DNA of 64,000 nucleotides from Bradyrhizobium sp. WSM1743 (GCF_000473065.1 NZ_AXAZ01000011.1:117463-181462), one strand, 5' to 3'. Shown: positions 51,815 to 62,426, counted from the stretch's first letter. Program-made: numbers and translations. Notes: generated by a model from the letters alone, not told the origin.

Positions 51815-52099
51815 ATGAAGAAGACTTTAGTTGCTGCCCTTACGGTTGCAACGGTTGCCGGTTCGCTGGTGACCGCCACCCCGTCCGCCAAAGCCGGCGA
51901 CGGCGTCGGCGCCGGCATTGCGGCCGGCCTGATCGGCGGCGCGATCGTCGGCGGCGCCATTGCGTCGAGCCGTCCCGCCTATGGCGGCCCCGTCTATGTC
52001 GCCGAGCCTGGCCCGCCGCCCCCGCCCTGCTACTGGCGTCGTGAGCGGTATTGGGACGGTTACGGCTGGGTCGTCCGCCCGGTTCGCGTTTGCTATTGA
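51815..52099 (+). CDS. small exported protein with Gly-zipper, tandem paralogue 2
   Basis: A 94-residue exported protein with a signal peptide (residues 1-27, SAKA), then GIAAGLIGGAIVGGAIASSR, a short Tyr/Pro segment and the ending CYWRRERYWDGYGWVVRPVR, parallel to the neighbour at 51282. AGGAG lies about ten bases upstream. A good terminator follows. The Gly-zipper can insert in membranes, and the C-terminal CxW...WDGxxW...VRVC module recurs in rhizobial surface proteins. Function unknown. Confidence 0.8.
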   Translation: MKKTLVAALTVATVAGSLVTATPSAKAGDGVGAGIAAGLIGGAIVGGAIASSRPAYGGPVYVAEPGPPPPPCYWRRERYWDGYGWVVRPVRVCY

Positions 52100-52134
52100 T
52101 CTGATCGCTACGCGCGCATCCGCGCCGTGATCGA

Positions 52135-52166
52135 AGCCCGGCCGAGCACCTCGGCCGGGCTTTTTC
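52135..52166 (+). terminator. rho-independent terminator
   Basis: A perfect 12-bp stem AGCCCGGCCGAG/CTCGGCCGGGCT with loop CAC, followed by TTTTC. The same hairpin could also serve the convergent mltB-like gene ending at 52182. Confidence 0.85.
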
Positions 52167-52181
52167 ATGAGAACCCCGTGC

Positions 52182-53408
52182 TTATCGCCCCGCCTGGATC
52201 GAGCGCAGCAGATCTTCGCTCGGCCAGCAATCGACCTTGAGCCCTGCCGACTTCTGGTAGGCGCCGAGCGCGGCGCGTGTCTGCATGCCGGCCTTGCCGT
52301 CGATCTTGTCCTTGTAGAGCCCGATACGCGTCAGCCCGCGCTGCATGGCCTCAACATCCTTGGTGCGCAACTGCTTGGAGGCCGACCAGGGCGTTGCGAA
52401 CGGCAGCGGGCTCATCATGCGGTCGCTGAGATGGCCGACGAACAGCACGTAGAGATCGGAGAAATTGTATTCCTTGATGACGAAGTAGTTCTTCGTGGTC
52501 AGGAACGACGGGCCGTAAGTTCCCTCCGGCTGCAGCAGCGAGGCCGGCTGCGCCTGCTCGGCGGCGCTGAGCCTCGCGCCACGCACCGGCACAAAGCCTT
52601 CGCGCAGCCACTGGCCGATCGGCTTCGTCACCTCCGGCACGCCGGCGGTGCAATCGACCTTCGCCGGCGCCTGCACCTCGTAGGCCCAGCGCACACCGCT
52701 GCGCCATCCCTTGTTGACGAGTTGCTGTGCGGCGGAGGCGAGCGCATCCGGCACCGAGTGCCAGATGTCGATGCGGCCATCGCCGTCGAAATCGACGCCA
52801 TGCTTGTAGTATTCCGAGGGCAGGAACTGCGTCAGCCCGGTGGCTCCCGCCCAGGACGAGCGCATGTCCTTGCGCGTCACAACGCCCTCACCGAGGATCT
52901 TCAGTGCGAGGATGAACTCGTTGCGATACTGGTCCTTGCGGCGGCCGACATAGGCCTGCGTCACCAGCACGCGGACGAGATCGTAGGGCAGCGTGTAGCG
53001 GCCATAATCGGTCTCACGGCCCCAGATCGCGAGCATGACGGCGGCAGGCACGCCGGAGCTTTTCTCGATTGAGCTAAGAGCCGGACGATATTTCTGCAGC
53101 AGCCGTTGCCCCTCGCCCGCCAGCCGCGCGATCGAGGCTTCCTTGACGTAGTCCGCCGGCACCTGCACGAACTCGGCCTGCGACGGCGCACCGGTCGCCG
53201 GCCGCCCGGGCAGGATCAAGTCCGGCAGCTTGTAATCCGGCTCGAGCCCGCGCGTCTCGCGCTCGAACGTCGCGCGTGACACCCCCGCCGCCTGCGCTTC
53301 CGGCCAGAGCGAGGCGATGAATTCCGTGAAGGCGGCATCGGCGGCGCGGGCGGACGACCAGCCGCAGGTGACCACGATCACCGCAGCGATGAGCGCCCGC
53401 CGCATCAT
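52182..53408 (-). CDS. lytic murein transglycosylase, MltB-like with peptidoglycan-binding domain
   Basis: A 408-residue exported enzyme. A signal peptide (residues 1-22, ARA) precedes the SLT_2/MltB domain. The catalytic Glu is in IWGRETDYGR, followed by SSWAGATGLTQFLPSEYYKH and VDFDGDGRIDIWHSVPDALA, the standard MltB order. The C-terminal 60 residues are a PG_binding_1 domain (MQRGLTRIGLYKDKIDGKAG). It cleaves peptidoglycan glycan strands in the periplasm. It starts 8 bp after the ettA stop, so both are read from one transcript. Confidence 0.92.
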   Translation of the reverse strand: MMRRALIAAVIVVTCGWSSARAADAAFTEFIASLWPEAQAAGVSRATFERETRGLEPDYKLPDLILPGRPATGAPSQAEFVQVPADYVKEASIARLAGEGQRLLQKYRPALSSIEKSSGVPAAVMLAIWGRETDYGRYTLPYDLVRVLVTQAYVGRRKDQYRNEFILALKILGEGVVTRKDMRSSWAGATGLTQFLPSEYYKHGVDFDGDGRIDIWHSVPDALASAAQQLVNKGWRSGVRWAYEVQAPAKVDCTAGVPEVTKPIGQWLREGFVPVRGARLSAAEQAQPASLLQPEGTYGPSFLTTKNYFVIKEYNFSDLYVLFVGHLSDRMMSPLPFATPWSASKQLRTKDVEAMQRGLTRIGLYKDKIDGKAGMQTRAALGAYQKSAGLKVDCWPSEDLLRSIQAGR

Positions 53409-53415
53409 GCCGCCA

Positions 53416-55065
<1,650 letters not shown>

Positions 55066-55296
55066 CGGTCCCGTGAAACCTTCGATTTGAGGGAATTTTG
55101 CTTGCCGCCGATGTAACGATCCCGCCCCCAAAGGGCAACGTTTTCCGTCCGTTCACCACGGATGATTACGGTCCGGACACCATCTCGCCGTGATCCGGAC
55201 AATTGAAACCATTTTTTAATAAAGCAGGCCAAAGCTCGGTTTCGCGCGGAAACAGCGCCACCGCTCAGAATGAACGGGAGCACAGCGAGGCCGGCC

Positions 55297-55512
55297 ATGG
55301 CTCTGATTGAGACCAACACTCTTCCTGTTCCGGCAGCAGCCGGCCACGTCTCCGGGTTCGTCTCGGAGATCAAGGGTTTCTGGAAGCGCTTCTTCGCCAC
55401 CGCCTTCAATCCCTACCGGCCCGAGCTGTACTACATGCGTGGACCCGGTCCGGCCTGGCGCGCCAAGCACGGCATGGATGCGCCGTTCCGCCTTAAGCCC
55501 CGCGACCGCTGA
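55297..55512 (+). CDS. small conserved protein of unknown function
   Basis: A 71-residue protein (MALIETNTL start) with the segment GFVSEIKGFWKRFFATAFNP and a basic end KHGMDAPFRLKPRDR. No signal peptide. GAGG lies upstream of the ATG; an ATG at 55270 is an alternative. The middle could be an amphipathic helix. I do not recognise the family. Confidence 0.5.
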   Translation: MALIETNTLPVPAAAGHVSGFVSEIKGFWKRFFATAFNPYRPELYYMRGPGPAWRAKHGMDAPFRLKPRDR

Positions 55513-55642
55513 TCCCCTCTTTCCTATCGGACTTTTGAAGACCTCGGCGGCTTGCGCGCCGTCCTGATTGCGCGCAACCATGGCCCGGTTCCGACGAGGG
55601 CGCCCCGCTCGCGCCGTCAACTCTCGACATGGATGAACGCTG

Positions 55643-56605
55643 ATGACGCGGCTGCGCTGTGCAATTCTCGACGACTATTTCAACCTCGCCCTCGACGTCG
55701 CGGACTGGCCGAAGCTGTCGGACCGTGTTGACGTCACCGTGTTCAGCCATCCCTTCGCCTCCGAGCAGGCCGCGGTGAGCGCACTGGCGGATTTCGACGT
55801 CATCTGCGCGATGCGCGAGCGCACGGCCTTCCCCAAGAGCCTGTTCGATAAGCTGCCCAAGCTGAAGCTGCTGCTGACCTCAGGCATGCGCAACGCTTCG
55901 ATCGATATGGAGGCTGCGAAGGCGCGCAATGTGGCCGTGGGCGGCACCCAATATTCGCGCGACCCGACGGCAGCACTCACCATGGGCCTGATCCTGGAGC
56001 TGACCCGCGGCATCGGCCGCGAGAATGCGCGCATGCATGCGGGCGAGCCCTGGCAGAGCTTTGCCGGCGTCGAGATCGAGGGGATGACGCTCGGCATCGT
56101 CGGGCTCGGCAAGCTCGGCAGCAAGATGGCCGGGCTCGCCAAGGCGTTCGGCATGAACGTGATTGCCTGGAGTCCGAACCTCACGCCTGAGAGGTGCAAG
56201 GAGGCAGGCGTCGGCTACGCGAGTAAGGAAGAGCTGTTCGCCAGCGCCGACATCATCACCATCCATGTGGTGCTGAGCGAGCGCTCGCGCGGACTGGTCG
56301 GAGCTGCCGACCTTGCGCGGATGAAGCCGACCGCCTTTCTCGTCAACACCGCGCGCGGGCCGATCGTGGACGAGCAGGCGCTGCTGGAGACGTTGCAGCA
56401 GCGGAAGATCGCGGGCGCCGGCTTGGACGTATTCTCGGTCGAACCGCTGCCGGTCGACCATCCCTTCCGCACGCTCGACAATCTCGTGCTGACGCCGCAT
56501 CTCGGCTACGCGACCGCGGACGGGTTGCGCATTCATTACGGCCAGATGGTCGAGGCGATCGACGCCTGGACGCGTGGCGGCGAGCTGCCGCGGAAGCTGG
56601 CCTGA
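55643..56605 (+). CDS. D-2-hydroxyacid dehydrogenase
   Basis: A 320-residue NAD-dependent oxidoreductase that interconverts 2-hydroxy acids and 2-oxo acids. The nucleotide motif is LGIVGLGKLGSKMAGLAKAF. The catalytic residues are Arg in VNTARGPIVD, Glu in FSVEPLP and His in TPHLGY. The substrate (phosphoglycerate, glyoxylate or others) is not clear; the N-terminal half has RERTAFPKSLFDKLPKLKLL. A terminator at 56613-56640 follows. Confidence 0.9.
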   Translation: MTRLRCAILDDYFNLALDVADWPKLSDRVDVTVFSHPFASEQAAVSALADFDVICAMRERTAFPKSLFDKLPKLKLLLTSGMRNASIDMEAAKARNVAVGGTQYSRDPTAALTMGLILELTRGIGRENARMHAGEPWQSFAGVEIEGMTLGIVGLGKLGSKMAGLAKAFGMNVIAWSPNLTPERCKEAGVGYASKEELFASADIITIHVVLSERSRGLVGAADLARMKPTAFLVNTARGPIVDEQALLETLQQRKIAGAGLDVFSVEPLPVDHPFRTLDNLVLTPHLGYATADGLRIHYGQMVEAIDAWTRGGELPRKLA

Positions 56606-56612
56606 AACGACG

Positions 56613-56640
56613 AAGGGCGTGCCGACGGCACGCCCTTTGC
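56613..56640. terminator. hairpin between convergent dehydrogenase and transpeptidase genes
   Basis: A perfect 11-bp stem AAGGGCGTGCC/GGCACGCCCTT with loop GAC and a weak T-run (TGCAATT). It can act in both directions. Confidence 0.65.
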
Positions 56641-56661
56641 AATTCGAGTCTCTCGCCGCGC

Positions 56662-57864
56662 CTAGCGGACGGTGACCGGCGCAGGCAGCGGCGGCACCAC
56701 GGTCGGCTGCGTACCCGGAACGGGTCCAGCCTGGGCGGACATCGGAGCCGGCCCGGCAGCGCTCTGGGTCGGCGCGGCCGAGGCAGTCGCCGTTCCCGGC
56801 GGCGGGCCGCCCGGCATCACCACCACGCGGGTGCCGACCTTGACGCGATCGAACAGGTCCGAGACGTCCTCGTTCAGCATGCCGATGCAGCCGGAGGAGA
56901 CGAACTTGCCGATCGTCGAAGGCTGATTGGTGCCGTGAATGCGGTAGACGGTCGAGCCGAGATACATGGCGCGGGCGCCAAGCGGATTACCCGGGCCGCC
57001 GGCCATGAAGCGCGGCAGATAGGGCTGACGCTCGATCATCTCGGTCGGCGGATGCCAATCCGGCCACTCGGCCTTGCGGGTGATCTTCTGCACGCCGGTC
57101 CAGGTGAAGCCGTCGCGGCCGACGCGGACGCCGTAGCGGATCGCACGGCCGCCTCCGAGCACGTAATAGAGGTAGGTGTTGGGAGTATCGACCACGAGCG
57201 TGCCGGCCGGCTCCTTGGTCTGGAACGCGACCTCCTGGCGGCGCAGATTCGGCGGCAGCTGCACCGGCGCGGCATCGGGCTGCTCCTCGGGCGGCAGCGC
57301 GGCCAACGTGATCGGCCGGCCGTCGGCGCCGACGGGCGGCTGGGCCGCCTCGACCGCTCCGGTCGCGGCGGGACCACCGACAGCCTCCGGCGGACGCAGG
57401 CCGTCATTGGCAGGCGCCTGCTGGCCCGGACGATTGGCGTAGATCACCGGCGGCGGACCGGCGGGCCGGCCGTAGCGGGGATCATCGGGCGACATCACGG
57501 GGCCCTGGGGCGGCGCCGCCGAATAGACCGGCGGAGCGCCAGCCGGACGGCCATAGCGCGGGTCATCCGGCGACATCACCGGACCCTGCGGCGGGGCGGC
57601 CGAATAGACCGGAGGCGCGCCGGCCGGGCGGCCGTAGCGGGGATCGTCAGCTGGACCGGGCGGCGGCAGCGAAGCCTGCGGCATCGCGTCGTCGTCTTCG
57701 TCGAGCGCGTCAAAATTCGGTGTGCGGTCACCGGGCCGATATTCGGCCGGGGCGCCATAGCTCGGCGCCTGCTGGACCGGATAGCTCTGAGCCTGAGCGA
57801 GCGAGGTTCCCGCCGCAGCGACTGTTGCGGCAGCGCATATCGTCAGAAAGTGTTTGATCATCAT
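56662..57864 (-). CDS. L,D-transpeptidase with Pro-rich repeat region
   Basis: A 400-residue exported enzyme. A signal peptide (ATVAAAGTSLAQAQ) precedes about 150 residues rich in Pro, Ala, Gly and Tyr that contain a 27-residue unit (DDPRYGRPAGAPPVYSAAPP plus seven more) twice in full and once in part. The YkuD domain has HGTNQPSTIGKFVSSGCIGM with the catalytic His and Cys, as in the transpeptidase at 19140. The ATG at 57864 is chosen; the frame upstream of it is non-coding. The Pro-rich arm probably spans the peptidoglycan layer. Confidence 0.9.
   Translation of the reverse strand: MMIKHFLTICAAATVAAAGTSLAQAQSYPVQQAPSYGAPAEYRPGDRTPNFDALDEDDDAMPQASLPPPGPADDPRYGRPAGAPPVYSAAPPQGPVMSPDDPRYGRPAGAPPVYSAAPPQGPVMSPDDPRYGRPAGPPPVIYANRPGQQAPANDGLRPPEAVGGPAATGAVEAAQPPVGADGRPITLAALPPEEQPDAAPVQLPPNLRRQEVAFQTKEPAGTLVVDTPNTYLYYVLGGGRAIRYGVRVGRDGFTWTGVQKITRKAEWPDWHPPTEMIERQPYLPRFMAGGPGNPLGARAMYLGSTVYRIHGTNQPSTIGKFVSSGCIGMLNEDVSDLFDRVKVGTRVVVMPGGPPPGTATASAAPTQSAAGPAPMSAQAGPVPGTQPTVVPPLPAPVTVR
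57456..57649 (-). repeat. in-frame tandem repeat with about 81-bp period
   Basis: Three copies (the last partial) of a unit encoding the DDPRYGRPAG motif and a Pro/Ala-rich tail, in the transpeptidase gene. The units differ by few base changes, so the number may vary between strains. Confidence 0.75.
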
Positions 57865-58228
57865 CGCTCTTGTATAGTCCCCAAGCCCGATCGGACCGTT
57901 AACGGCCAGATGACGGAAGATAGCGGCACATTCAAGACATATCAGGCTTATTTGCGCCGGACTTGCCGATTTGTGATCCGCAAGACTACCGTTGCCCCGT
58001 TGCATCACGGGGCTGAAATCGTATCGCGCCATCAATTGCCGCGATGTTCGGCCGCGATTTTAGCGGAACGATGCGTGAGCGTTGCGGTATGGTCGAATCA
58101 GCCTGATTCGCCACTTTTTTGAGCTCCGGTCCCGCGTGGCGAACGCGGCAAGCAGTACCGTCACCGCGTTCAGATGGCTCTTGGGCTCTGGCCACCTCGC
58201 TGCCGGGGCGGAAATTCGCAATCGTTCG

Positions 58229-58981
58229 ATGCTTCCCGGCTTTCGCTTCCTGTTTGCCGCGATCCTGCTGTCAACCTCCATCCTGGTGTTCGGCCTAGGG
58301 GCCGCCGCGCTGCTGCGGGCGACCCATCAGCAATATGTCAGCAACCCCTCCTGGCGGAGCGGCCCGCAGGAGCAGGTGTTTGCGCAGAACCCCGAACCGG
58401 CCCAGCCGGTGCTCGCGGTGTTGCGGGCCGAACCGGAGGTGCCCGCCGAGACCACGCCATCGCTGCGTGACCAGGTGCCGACCATTGGATTGCCGGTGAG
58501 CGAGCCCGAACAGGTTGCTGCGCTGACGGCCGAGGCGGAGGTTCAGCCGCAGGTCGCTGCGCCTCTGGCTGAAGTCCCGGCTGTCGAACCAGCCAAGCCC
58601 GAAGCGACCGTAGAGGCTGCACCAACGGCCTCCGACACGCTCACCCCGGCCGACACCACGCCGTCGATCGCAGAGGCCCAGCCTGCCGCAACCGTCAGCG
58701 AACCGGCGCCGGCTGACCCCAGTGCTGCCCTCGCCTCCTCGGCGATCGATGCCGCCGCGGCCAAGGTGGCAGCGCTGAACGATCCCGCGACCACGGCGGC
58801 GAAGGATGCACCGGCGAAAGCCAAACCTGACATCAAACCTGGCAGCAAGGCGACGAAGCCCAAGGCGAAGGCCAAGAAGCGGCACCGTGTGGTGCGGCGC
58901 CCGCCGCCTCAGCAGCTGCAGCAACAGCTCGATCCGTTCGGTCAGCAGACCTTCGCGACGACGAATGCACGCACGCGGTGA
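58229..58981 (+). CDS. Ala/Pro/Glu-rich membrane-anchored protein
   Basis: A 250-residue protein with one N-terminal membrane helix (FLFAAILLSTSILVFGLGAAAL) and a long disordered extension of Ala, Pro, Glu and Thr, then a basic Lys-rich run (KPKAKAKKRHRVVRRPPPQQ) and a Gln-rich end. ATG 58229 is chosen; the open frame to 58082 is probably not translated. It may tether the membrane to the wall or nucleic acid, but I do not recognise a family. Followed by a type E repeat. Confidence 0.65.
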   Translation: MLPGFRFLFAAILLSTSILVFGLGAAALLRATHQQYVSNPSWRSGPQEQVFAQNPEPAQPVLAVLRAEPEVPAETTPSLRDQVPTIGLPVSEPEQVAALTAEAEVQPQVAAPLAEVPAVEPAKPEATVEAAPTASDTLTPADTTPSIAEAQPAATVSEPAPADPSAALASSAIDAAAAKVAALNDPATTAAKDAPAKAKPDIKPGSKATKPKAKAKKRHRVVRRPPPQQLQQQLDPFGQQTFATTNARTR

Positions 58982-58993
58982 TACGCCTTCTTC

Positions 58994-59138
58994 ACCTCTC
59001 CCCGCTTGCGGGGAGAGGTCGGAATTCGCGCGAAGCGCGGATTCCGGGTGAGGGGGGTACAGGTCCCTCGATAATCTCATCGCGTGGAGGAGAGGCCCCT
59101 CACCCCAACCCTCTCCCCGTAAGAACGGGGCGAGGGAG
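58994..59138. repeat. type E palindromic intergenic repeat
   Basis: CCTCTCCCCGCTTGCGGGGAGAGG at the left, CCCTCTCCCCGTAAGAACGGGGCGAGGG at the right. Confidence 0.85.
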
Positions 59139-59168
59139 TGAACCTTCAGCGTGGCGAAGTTGAACGTC

Positions 59169-60023
59169 TCACGCCGGCCCGGTCGCGATCGGCGGGCCCT
59201 TTTCCTGGCCCCATTCCGACCACGAGCCGTCATAGAGCGCGGTGTCGGTGATGCCGAGGCGATACAGCGCGAGCGTCAGCACGCCCGCCGACACGCCCGA
59301 GCCGCAGCTCGTCACGATTGGTGCATCGAGCTTGACACCGGCATTCGTGAAGGCGGCGCGCAAGTCATCGAGCGGCTTCATCTCGCCGGTCGCGGCATCG
59401 AACAGCAGATTGTAGGGCACGTTGCGGGCGCCGGGGATGTGGCCGGAGCGGATGCCCGGACGCGGCTCCGGCGCGCGGCCCTCGAAACGGTCGGCGGCGC
59501 GCGCGTCGATCACCTGCTCGGCTCGGCTCTCCACGTTGGCGATCAGGTGCTGCATGCTGCGCACGCGTTTTGAATCATAGCTGGCCTTGAATGTCGCGGG
59601 CTTCGGCTTCACCTCGCCGCTCTCGACCGGCCGCCCCTCGGCACGCCACTTCTTCAGACCGCCATTGAGGATGCGCACATTGCCGTGGCCGAAGGCCAGG
59701 AACATCCACCACGCGCGGGGCGCTGCGACCCAGCCGCCGGCATCATAGAGCACCACGGTGTCGGCATTGGAGATGCCGAGACCACCGACGTCGCGGCCGA
59801 ACTGCTCGGCGCTCGGATACATGTGCGGCAGCGGGTTGGAATGATCAGACACCGCATCGACATCGAAGAACACCGCGCCCGGCAGGTGCGCGGCGAGATA
59901 GTCGTCCTTCGGCAGCGGCAGCACGCCCGGCAGCTTGAAGCTGGCGTCGAGGATCTTGACGTTGGCGTCGCTGATGTGGGCGGCGAGCCATTCGGTGGAG
60001 ACGAGGGGATCGGTGGTGGTCAT
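59169..60023 (-). CDS. sseA: 3-mercaptopyruvate sulfurtransferase (tandem rhodanese domains)
   Basis: A 284-residue enzyme transferring sulfur from 3-mercaptopyruvate. The first rhodanese domain (DANVKILDASFKLPG, LPGAVFFDVD, VLYDAGG) lacks a catalytic Cys. The second has the active-site loop CGSGVSAG with Cys near residue 235, as in mercaptopyruvate-type rather than thiosulfate-type enzymes. ATG 60023 is chosen; the ORF to 60068 is extra. A single-domain rhodanese lies 187 bp upstream on the same strand with a type A repeat between. Confidence 0.9.
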   Translation of the reverse strand: MTTTDPLVSTEWLAAHISDANVKILDASFKLPGVLPLPKDDYLAAHLPGAVFFDVDAVSDHSNPLPHMYPSAEQFGRDVGGLGISNADTVVLYDAGGWVAAPRAWWMFLAFGHGNVRILNGGLKKWRAEGRPVESGEVKPKPATFKASYDSKRVRSMQHLIANVESRAEQVIDARAADRFEGRAPEPRPGIRSGHIPGARNVPYNLLFDAATGEMKPLDDLRAAFTNAGVKLDAPIVTSCGSGVSAGVLTLALYRLGITDTALYDGSWSEWGQEKGPPIATGPA

Positions 60024-60075
60024 GCGATATCTTTCTTGTCGTTCCGAAGTTGAAGCAATGCGCATCAATCTCCGC

Positions 60076-60179
60076 TGTCATCGCCCGGCTTGACCGGGCG
60101 ATCCAGTATTCCAGAGACGGTTATGATTGAGCCGAGAGGCTGCGGCGTACTGGATTCCCCGCTTTCGCGGGGAATGACA
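60076..60179. repeat. type A palindromic intergenic repeat
   Basis: TGTCATCGCCCGG-CTTGA-CCGGGCGATCCAGTATTCC at the left, GTACTGGATTCCCCGC-TTTC-GCGGGGAATGACA at the right. Confidence 0.88.
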
Positions 60180-60209
60180 GCGGAGATTGGCGAGACAGCG
60201 CAGCACTTC

Positions 60210-60623
60210 TCAGCCCTTCTTCTTCGGCTCCCACTTCTCGGTCGGCCCGCCGGCGTCGCGCCAGGCGGCGTAGCCGCCGGCGATGTGGGCGACGGGCTTG
60301 AGCCCCATATCCTGCGCGGTCTTGGCCGCGAGTGCGGAGCGCAGGCCGCCGGCGCAGTGGAAGACGAACTTCTTGTCCTCCTGGAAGATCGGCTTCGCAT
60401 AGGGGCTCTGCGGATCGATCCAGAATTCCAGCATGCCGCGGGTGCAGGCGAAGGCGCCGGGGATGCGGCCGTCGCGCTCGATCTCTCTGGGGTCGCGGAT
60501 GTCGACGATGACGACGTCGCCGTTCTTGGAGATCTCGATGGCGTCCTTGGCCGAGAGCGTCTCGATCTCGGCATTGGCCTCGTCGATCAGCGCCTTGATG
60601 CCGCGGGTGATGTTTTGGGGCAT
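60210..60623 (-). CDS. single-domain rhodanese-like protein
   Basis: A 137-residue cytoplasmic rhodanese. Marks are VVIVDIRDPREIERDGRIPG and the active-site Cys90 in FHCAGGLRSA, followed by GGYAAWRDAGGP. It is probably a sulfur carrier or thiosulfate:cyanide sulfurtransferase. ATG 60623 has AGAGGGAG upstream; the frame to 60773 runs through the type E repeat. Likely in an operon with the mercaptopyruvate sulfurtransferase. Confidence 0.88.
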   Translation of the reverse strand: MPQNITRGIKALIDEANAEIETLSAKDAIEISKNGDVVIVDIRDPREIERDGRIPGAFACTRGMLEFWIDPQSPYAKPIFQEDKKFVFHCAGGLRSALAAKTAQDMGLKPVAHIAGGYAAWRDAGGPTEKWEPKKKG

Positions 60624-60678
60624 ATGGTTCTCCCTCTTGTTAAGTCGCCGTTCCGAGCAGACTGCCGGAGGTGGAGCA

Positions 60679-60799
60679 ACCTCTCCCGCTTGCGGGAGAG
60701 GTCGGCGCGAAGCGCCGGGTGAGGGCTCTCTCCTCTCGGGGGACGTCGCTCGTGGAGAGAACCCTCTCCCCAACCCTCCCCCGCAAGCGGGGGAGGGAG
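60679..60799. repeat. type E palindromic intergenic repeat
   Basis: CCTCTCCCGCTTGCGGGAGAGG at the left and CCCTCCCCCGCAAGCGGGGGAGGG at the right. Confidence 0.85.
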
Positions 60800-60838
60800 C
60801 GCAGTCCCGTCGCAGATAGAGCTGGGCTCACTCGTGCA

Positions 60839-62014
60839 TCAGTGCGTCAATTCCTTCATCGCAGCTTCCAGCCCTTCGATCGTGATGGGATACATCCGGT
60901 TCGCGAAGATGCGCTTGATGATCGTGGTCGATTCCGAATAGTCCCAGTGCTTCTGCTGCACCGGGTTCAGCCACACCGCATGCGGATAGGTGCGGATGAT
61001 GCGGTCGAGCCAGACCGAGCCGGGCTCCTCGTTGACGTGCTCGACCGAGCCGCCCGGCACCATGATCTCGTAAGGCGACATCGAGGCGTCGCCGACGAAC
61101 ACGACCTTGTAGTCGTGCGGGTATTTGTGCAGCACGTCCCAGGTTGGCGTGCGGTCGGTGAAGCGGCGCTTGTTCTGCTTCCACACGCCTTCATAGAGGC
61201 AGTTGTGGAAGTAGAAATACTCCATGTGCTTGAACTCGCTCTTGGCCGCCGAGAACAGCTCCTCGACCTGCTCGATATGCGCGTCCATGGAGCCGCCGAT
61301 GTCGAAGAACACCAGCAGCTTCACCGCATTGCGCCGCTCGGGGCGCATGTGGACGTCGAGATAGCCGTGATTGGCGGTCTCGCGAATGGTGGTGTCGAGA
61401 TCGACTTCGTCCGGCGCGCCGGTGCGCGCGAATTTGCGCAGGCGCCGCAACGCCACCTTGATGTTGCGGATACCGAGCTCGACATTGCCGTCCAAATCCT
61501 TGAACTCGCGCTTGTCCCACACCTTCACGGCGCGGTTGTTGCGGTTCTTCTCCTGGCCGATGCGGACGCCCTCGGGATTGTAGCCGTAGGCGCCGAACGG
61601 CGAGGTGCCGGCGGTGCCGATCCATTTCGAGCCGCCTTGATGGCGACCCTTCTGCTCCTCGAGCCGCTTCTTCAGGGTCTCCATGAGCTTGTCCCAGCCC
61701 ATGGCCTCGATCTGCTTCTTCTCTTCTTCCGTCAGATACTTCTCGGCGAGCTTCTTCAGCCACTCCTCGGGGATCTCCGCCTTCTCCATGGCGTCGAGCA
61801 GGCTTTCCAGCCCCTTGAACACGGTGCCGAAGACGCGGTCGAACTTGTCGAGGTTGCGCTCGTCCTTCACGAGGGAGGCGCGCGACAGATAGTAGAAATT
61901 CTCGACCGTGTAGTCCGCAAGGTCAGCGTCGAGCGCCTCCATCAGCGTGAGGTATTCGCGCAGCGTCACGGGGACCTGCGCATCGCGCAGAGAGGTGAAG
62001 AATTGCAGGAACAT
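60839..62014 (-). CDS. VWA domain protein, CoxE-like (partner of MoxR ATPase)
   Basis: A 391-residue soluble protein. The N-terminal half is helical (MFLQFFTSLRDAQVPVTLRE, LTEEEKKQIEAMGWDKLMET). The C-terminal half is a von Willebrand A domain, LLVFFDIGGSMDAHIEQVEE, with the metal site changed from DxSxS to DxGxS, and VVFVGDASMSPYEIM for later metal ligands. Such proteins work with MoxR-type ATPases to insert metals or remodel proteins. Start ATG 62014; the long frame upstream to 63652 is a shadow across the moxR gene. Divergent from the GlsB-like and MoxR genes. Confidence 0.88.
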   Translation of the reverse strand: MFLQFFTSLRDAQVPVTLREYLTLMEALDADLADYTVENFYYLSRASLVKDERNLDKFDRVFGTVFKGLESLLDAMEKAEIPEEWLKKLAEKYLTEEEKKQIEAMGWDKLMETLKKRLEEQKGRHQGGSKWIGTAGTSPFGAYGYNPEGVRIGQEKNRNNRAVKVWDKREFKDLDGNVELGIRNIKVALRRLRKFARTGAPDEVDLDTTIRETANHGYLDVHMRPERRNAVKLLVFFDIGGSMDAHIEQVEELFSAAKSEFKHMEYFYFHNCLYEGVWKQNKRRFTDRTPTWDVLHKYPHDYKVVFVGDASMSPYEIMVPGGSVEHVNEEPGSVWLDRIIRTYPHAVWLNPVQQKHWDYSESTTIIKRIFANRMYPITIEGLEAAMKELTH

Positions 62015-62137
62015 GGGTGACAGATTGCCCGTCGGGTGGCTGACGTCAAGGGGCGGAGACCGCTGCGGGACGCTGGACCGGCAGGCTTTTTGCTCTAGAA
62101 TTGCCGGCCTCGAGGGGTTGTTTGGGGGACGTTTGCA

Positions 62138-62383
62138 ATGGGAATTGTCGCGGCGCTCATCATCGGCGCGATCGCCGGCTGGTTCGCGGGCAAGATTGTC
62201 CACGGGGCGGGATTTGGGCTCATCGGCAACATCGTCGTCGGCATCATCGGCGCGCTGGTCGCAAGCTGGGTGCTGCCGCAGCTGCACATCGCGCTCGCCA
62301 CCGGCACGTTGGGTGCCATCGTCGACGCCACGATCGGCGCGGTGATTGTGCTGGTCATCCTTTCGCTGATAAGACGGGTCTGA
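62138..62383 (+). CDS. GlsB/YeaQ/YmgE family membrane protein
   Basis: An 81-residue protein with three membrane segments and Gly-zipper patterns ([40 protein letters not shown]). This transglycosylase-associated-protein family is linked to stress. GGGGGA is about ten bases before the ATG. A perfect hairpin (62400-62426) separates it from the MoxR gene. Confidence 0.9.
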   Translation: MGIVAALIIGAIAGWFAGKIVHGAGFGLIGNIVVGIIGALVASWVLPQLHIALATGTLGAIVDATIGAVIVLVILSLIRRV

Positions 62384-62399
62384 AAGCCTGACCGAACCA

Positions 62400-62426
62400 G
62401 GAACGGCCGCCATGCGCGGCCGTTCC
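62400..62426. terminator. hairpin between GlsB-like and MoxR genes
   Basis: GGAACGGCCGC (62400-62410), loop CATGC, GCGGCCGTTCC (62416-62426), 11 perfect pairs but no T-run, so it may act as an attenuator or mRNA stabiliser rather than a full terminator. Confidence 0.5.

Noticed and set aside
60671..62020. 449-residue plus-strand ORF
   Set aside because: Shadow of the VWA gene; begins in a type E repeat.
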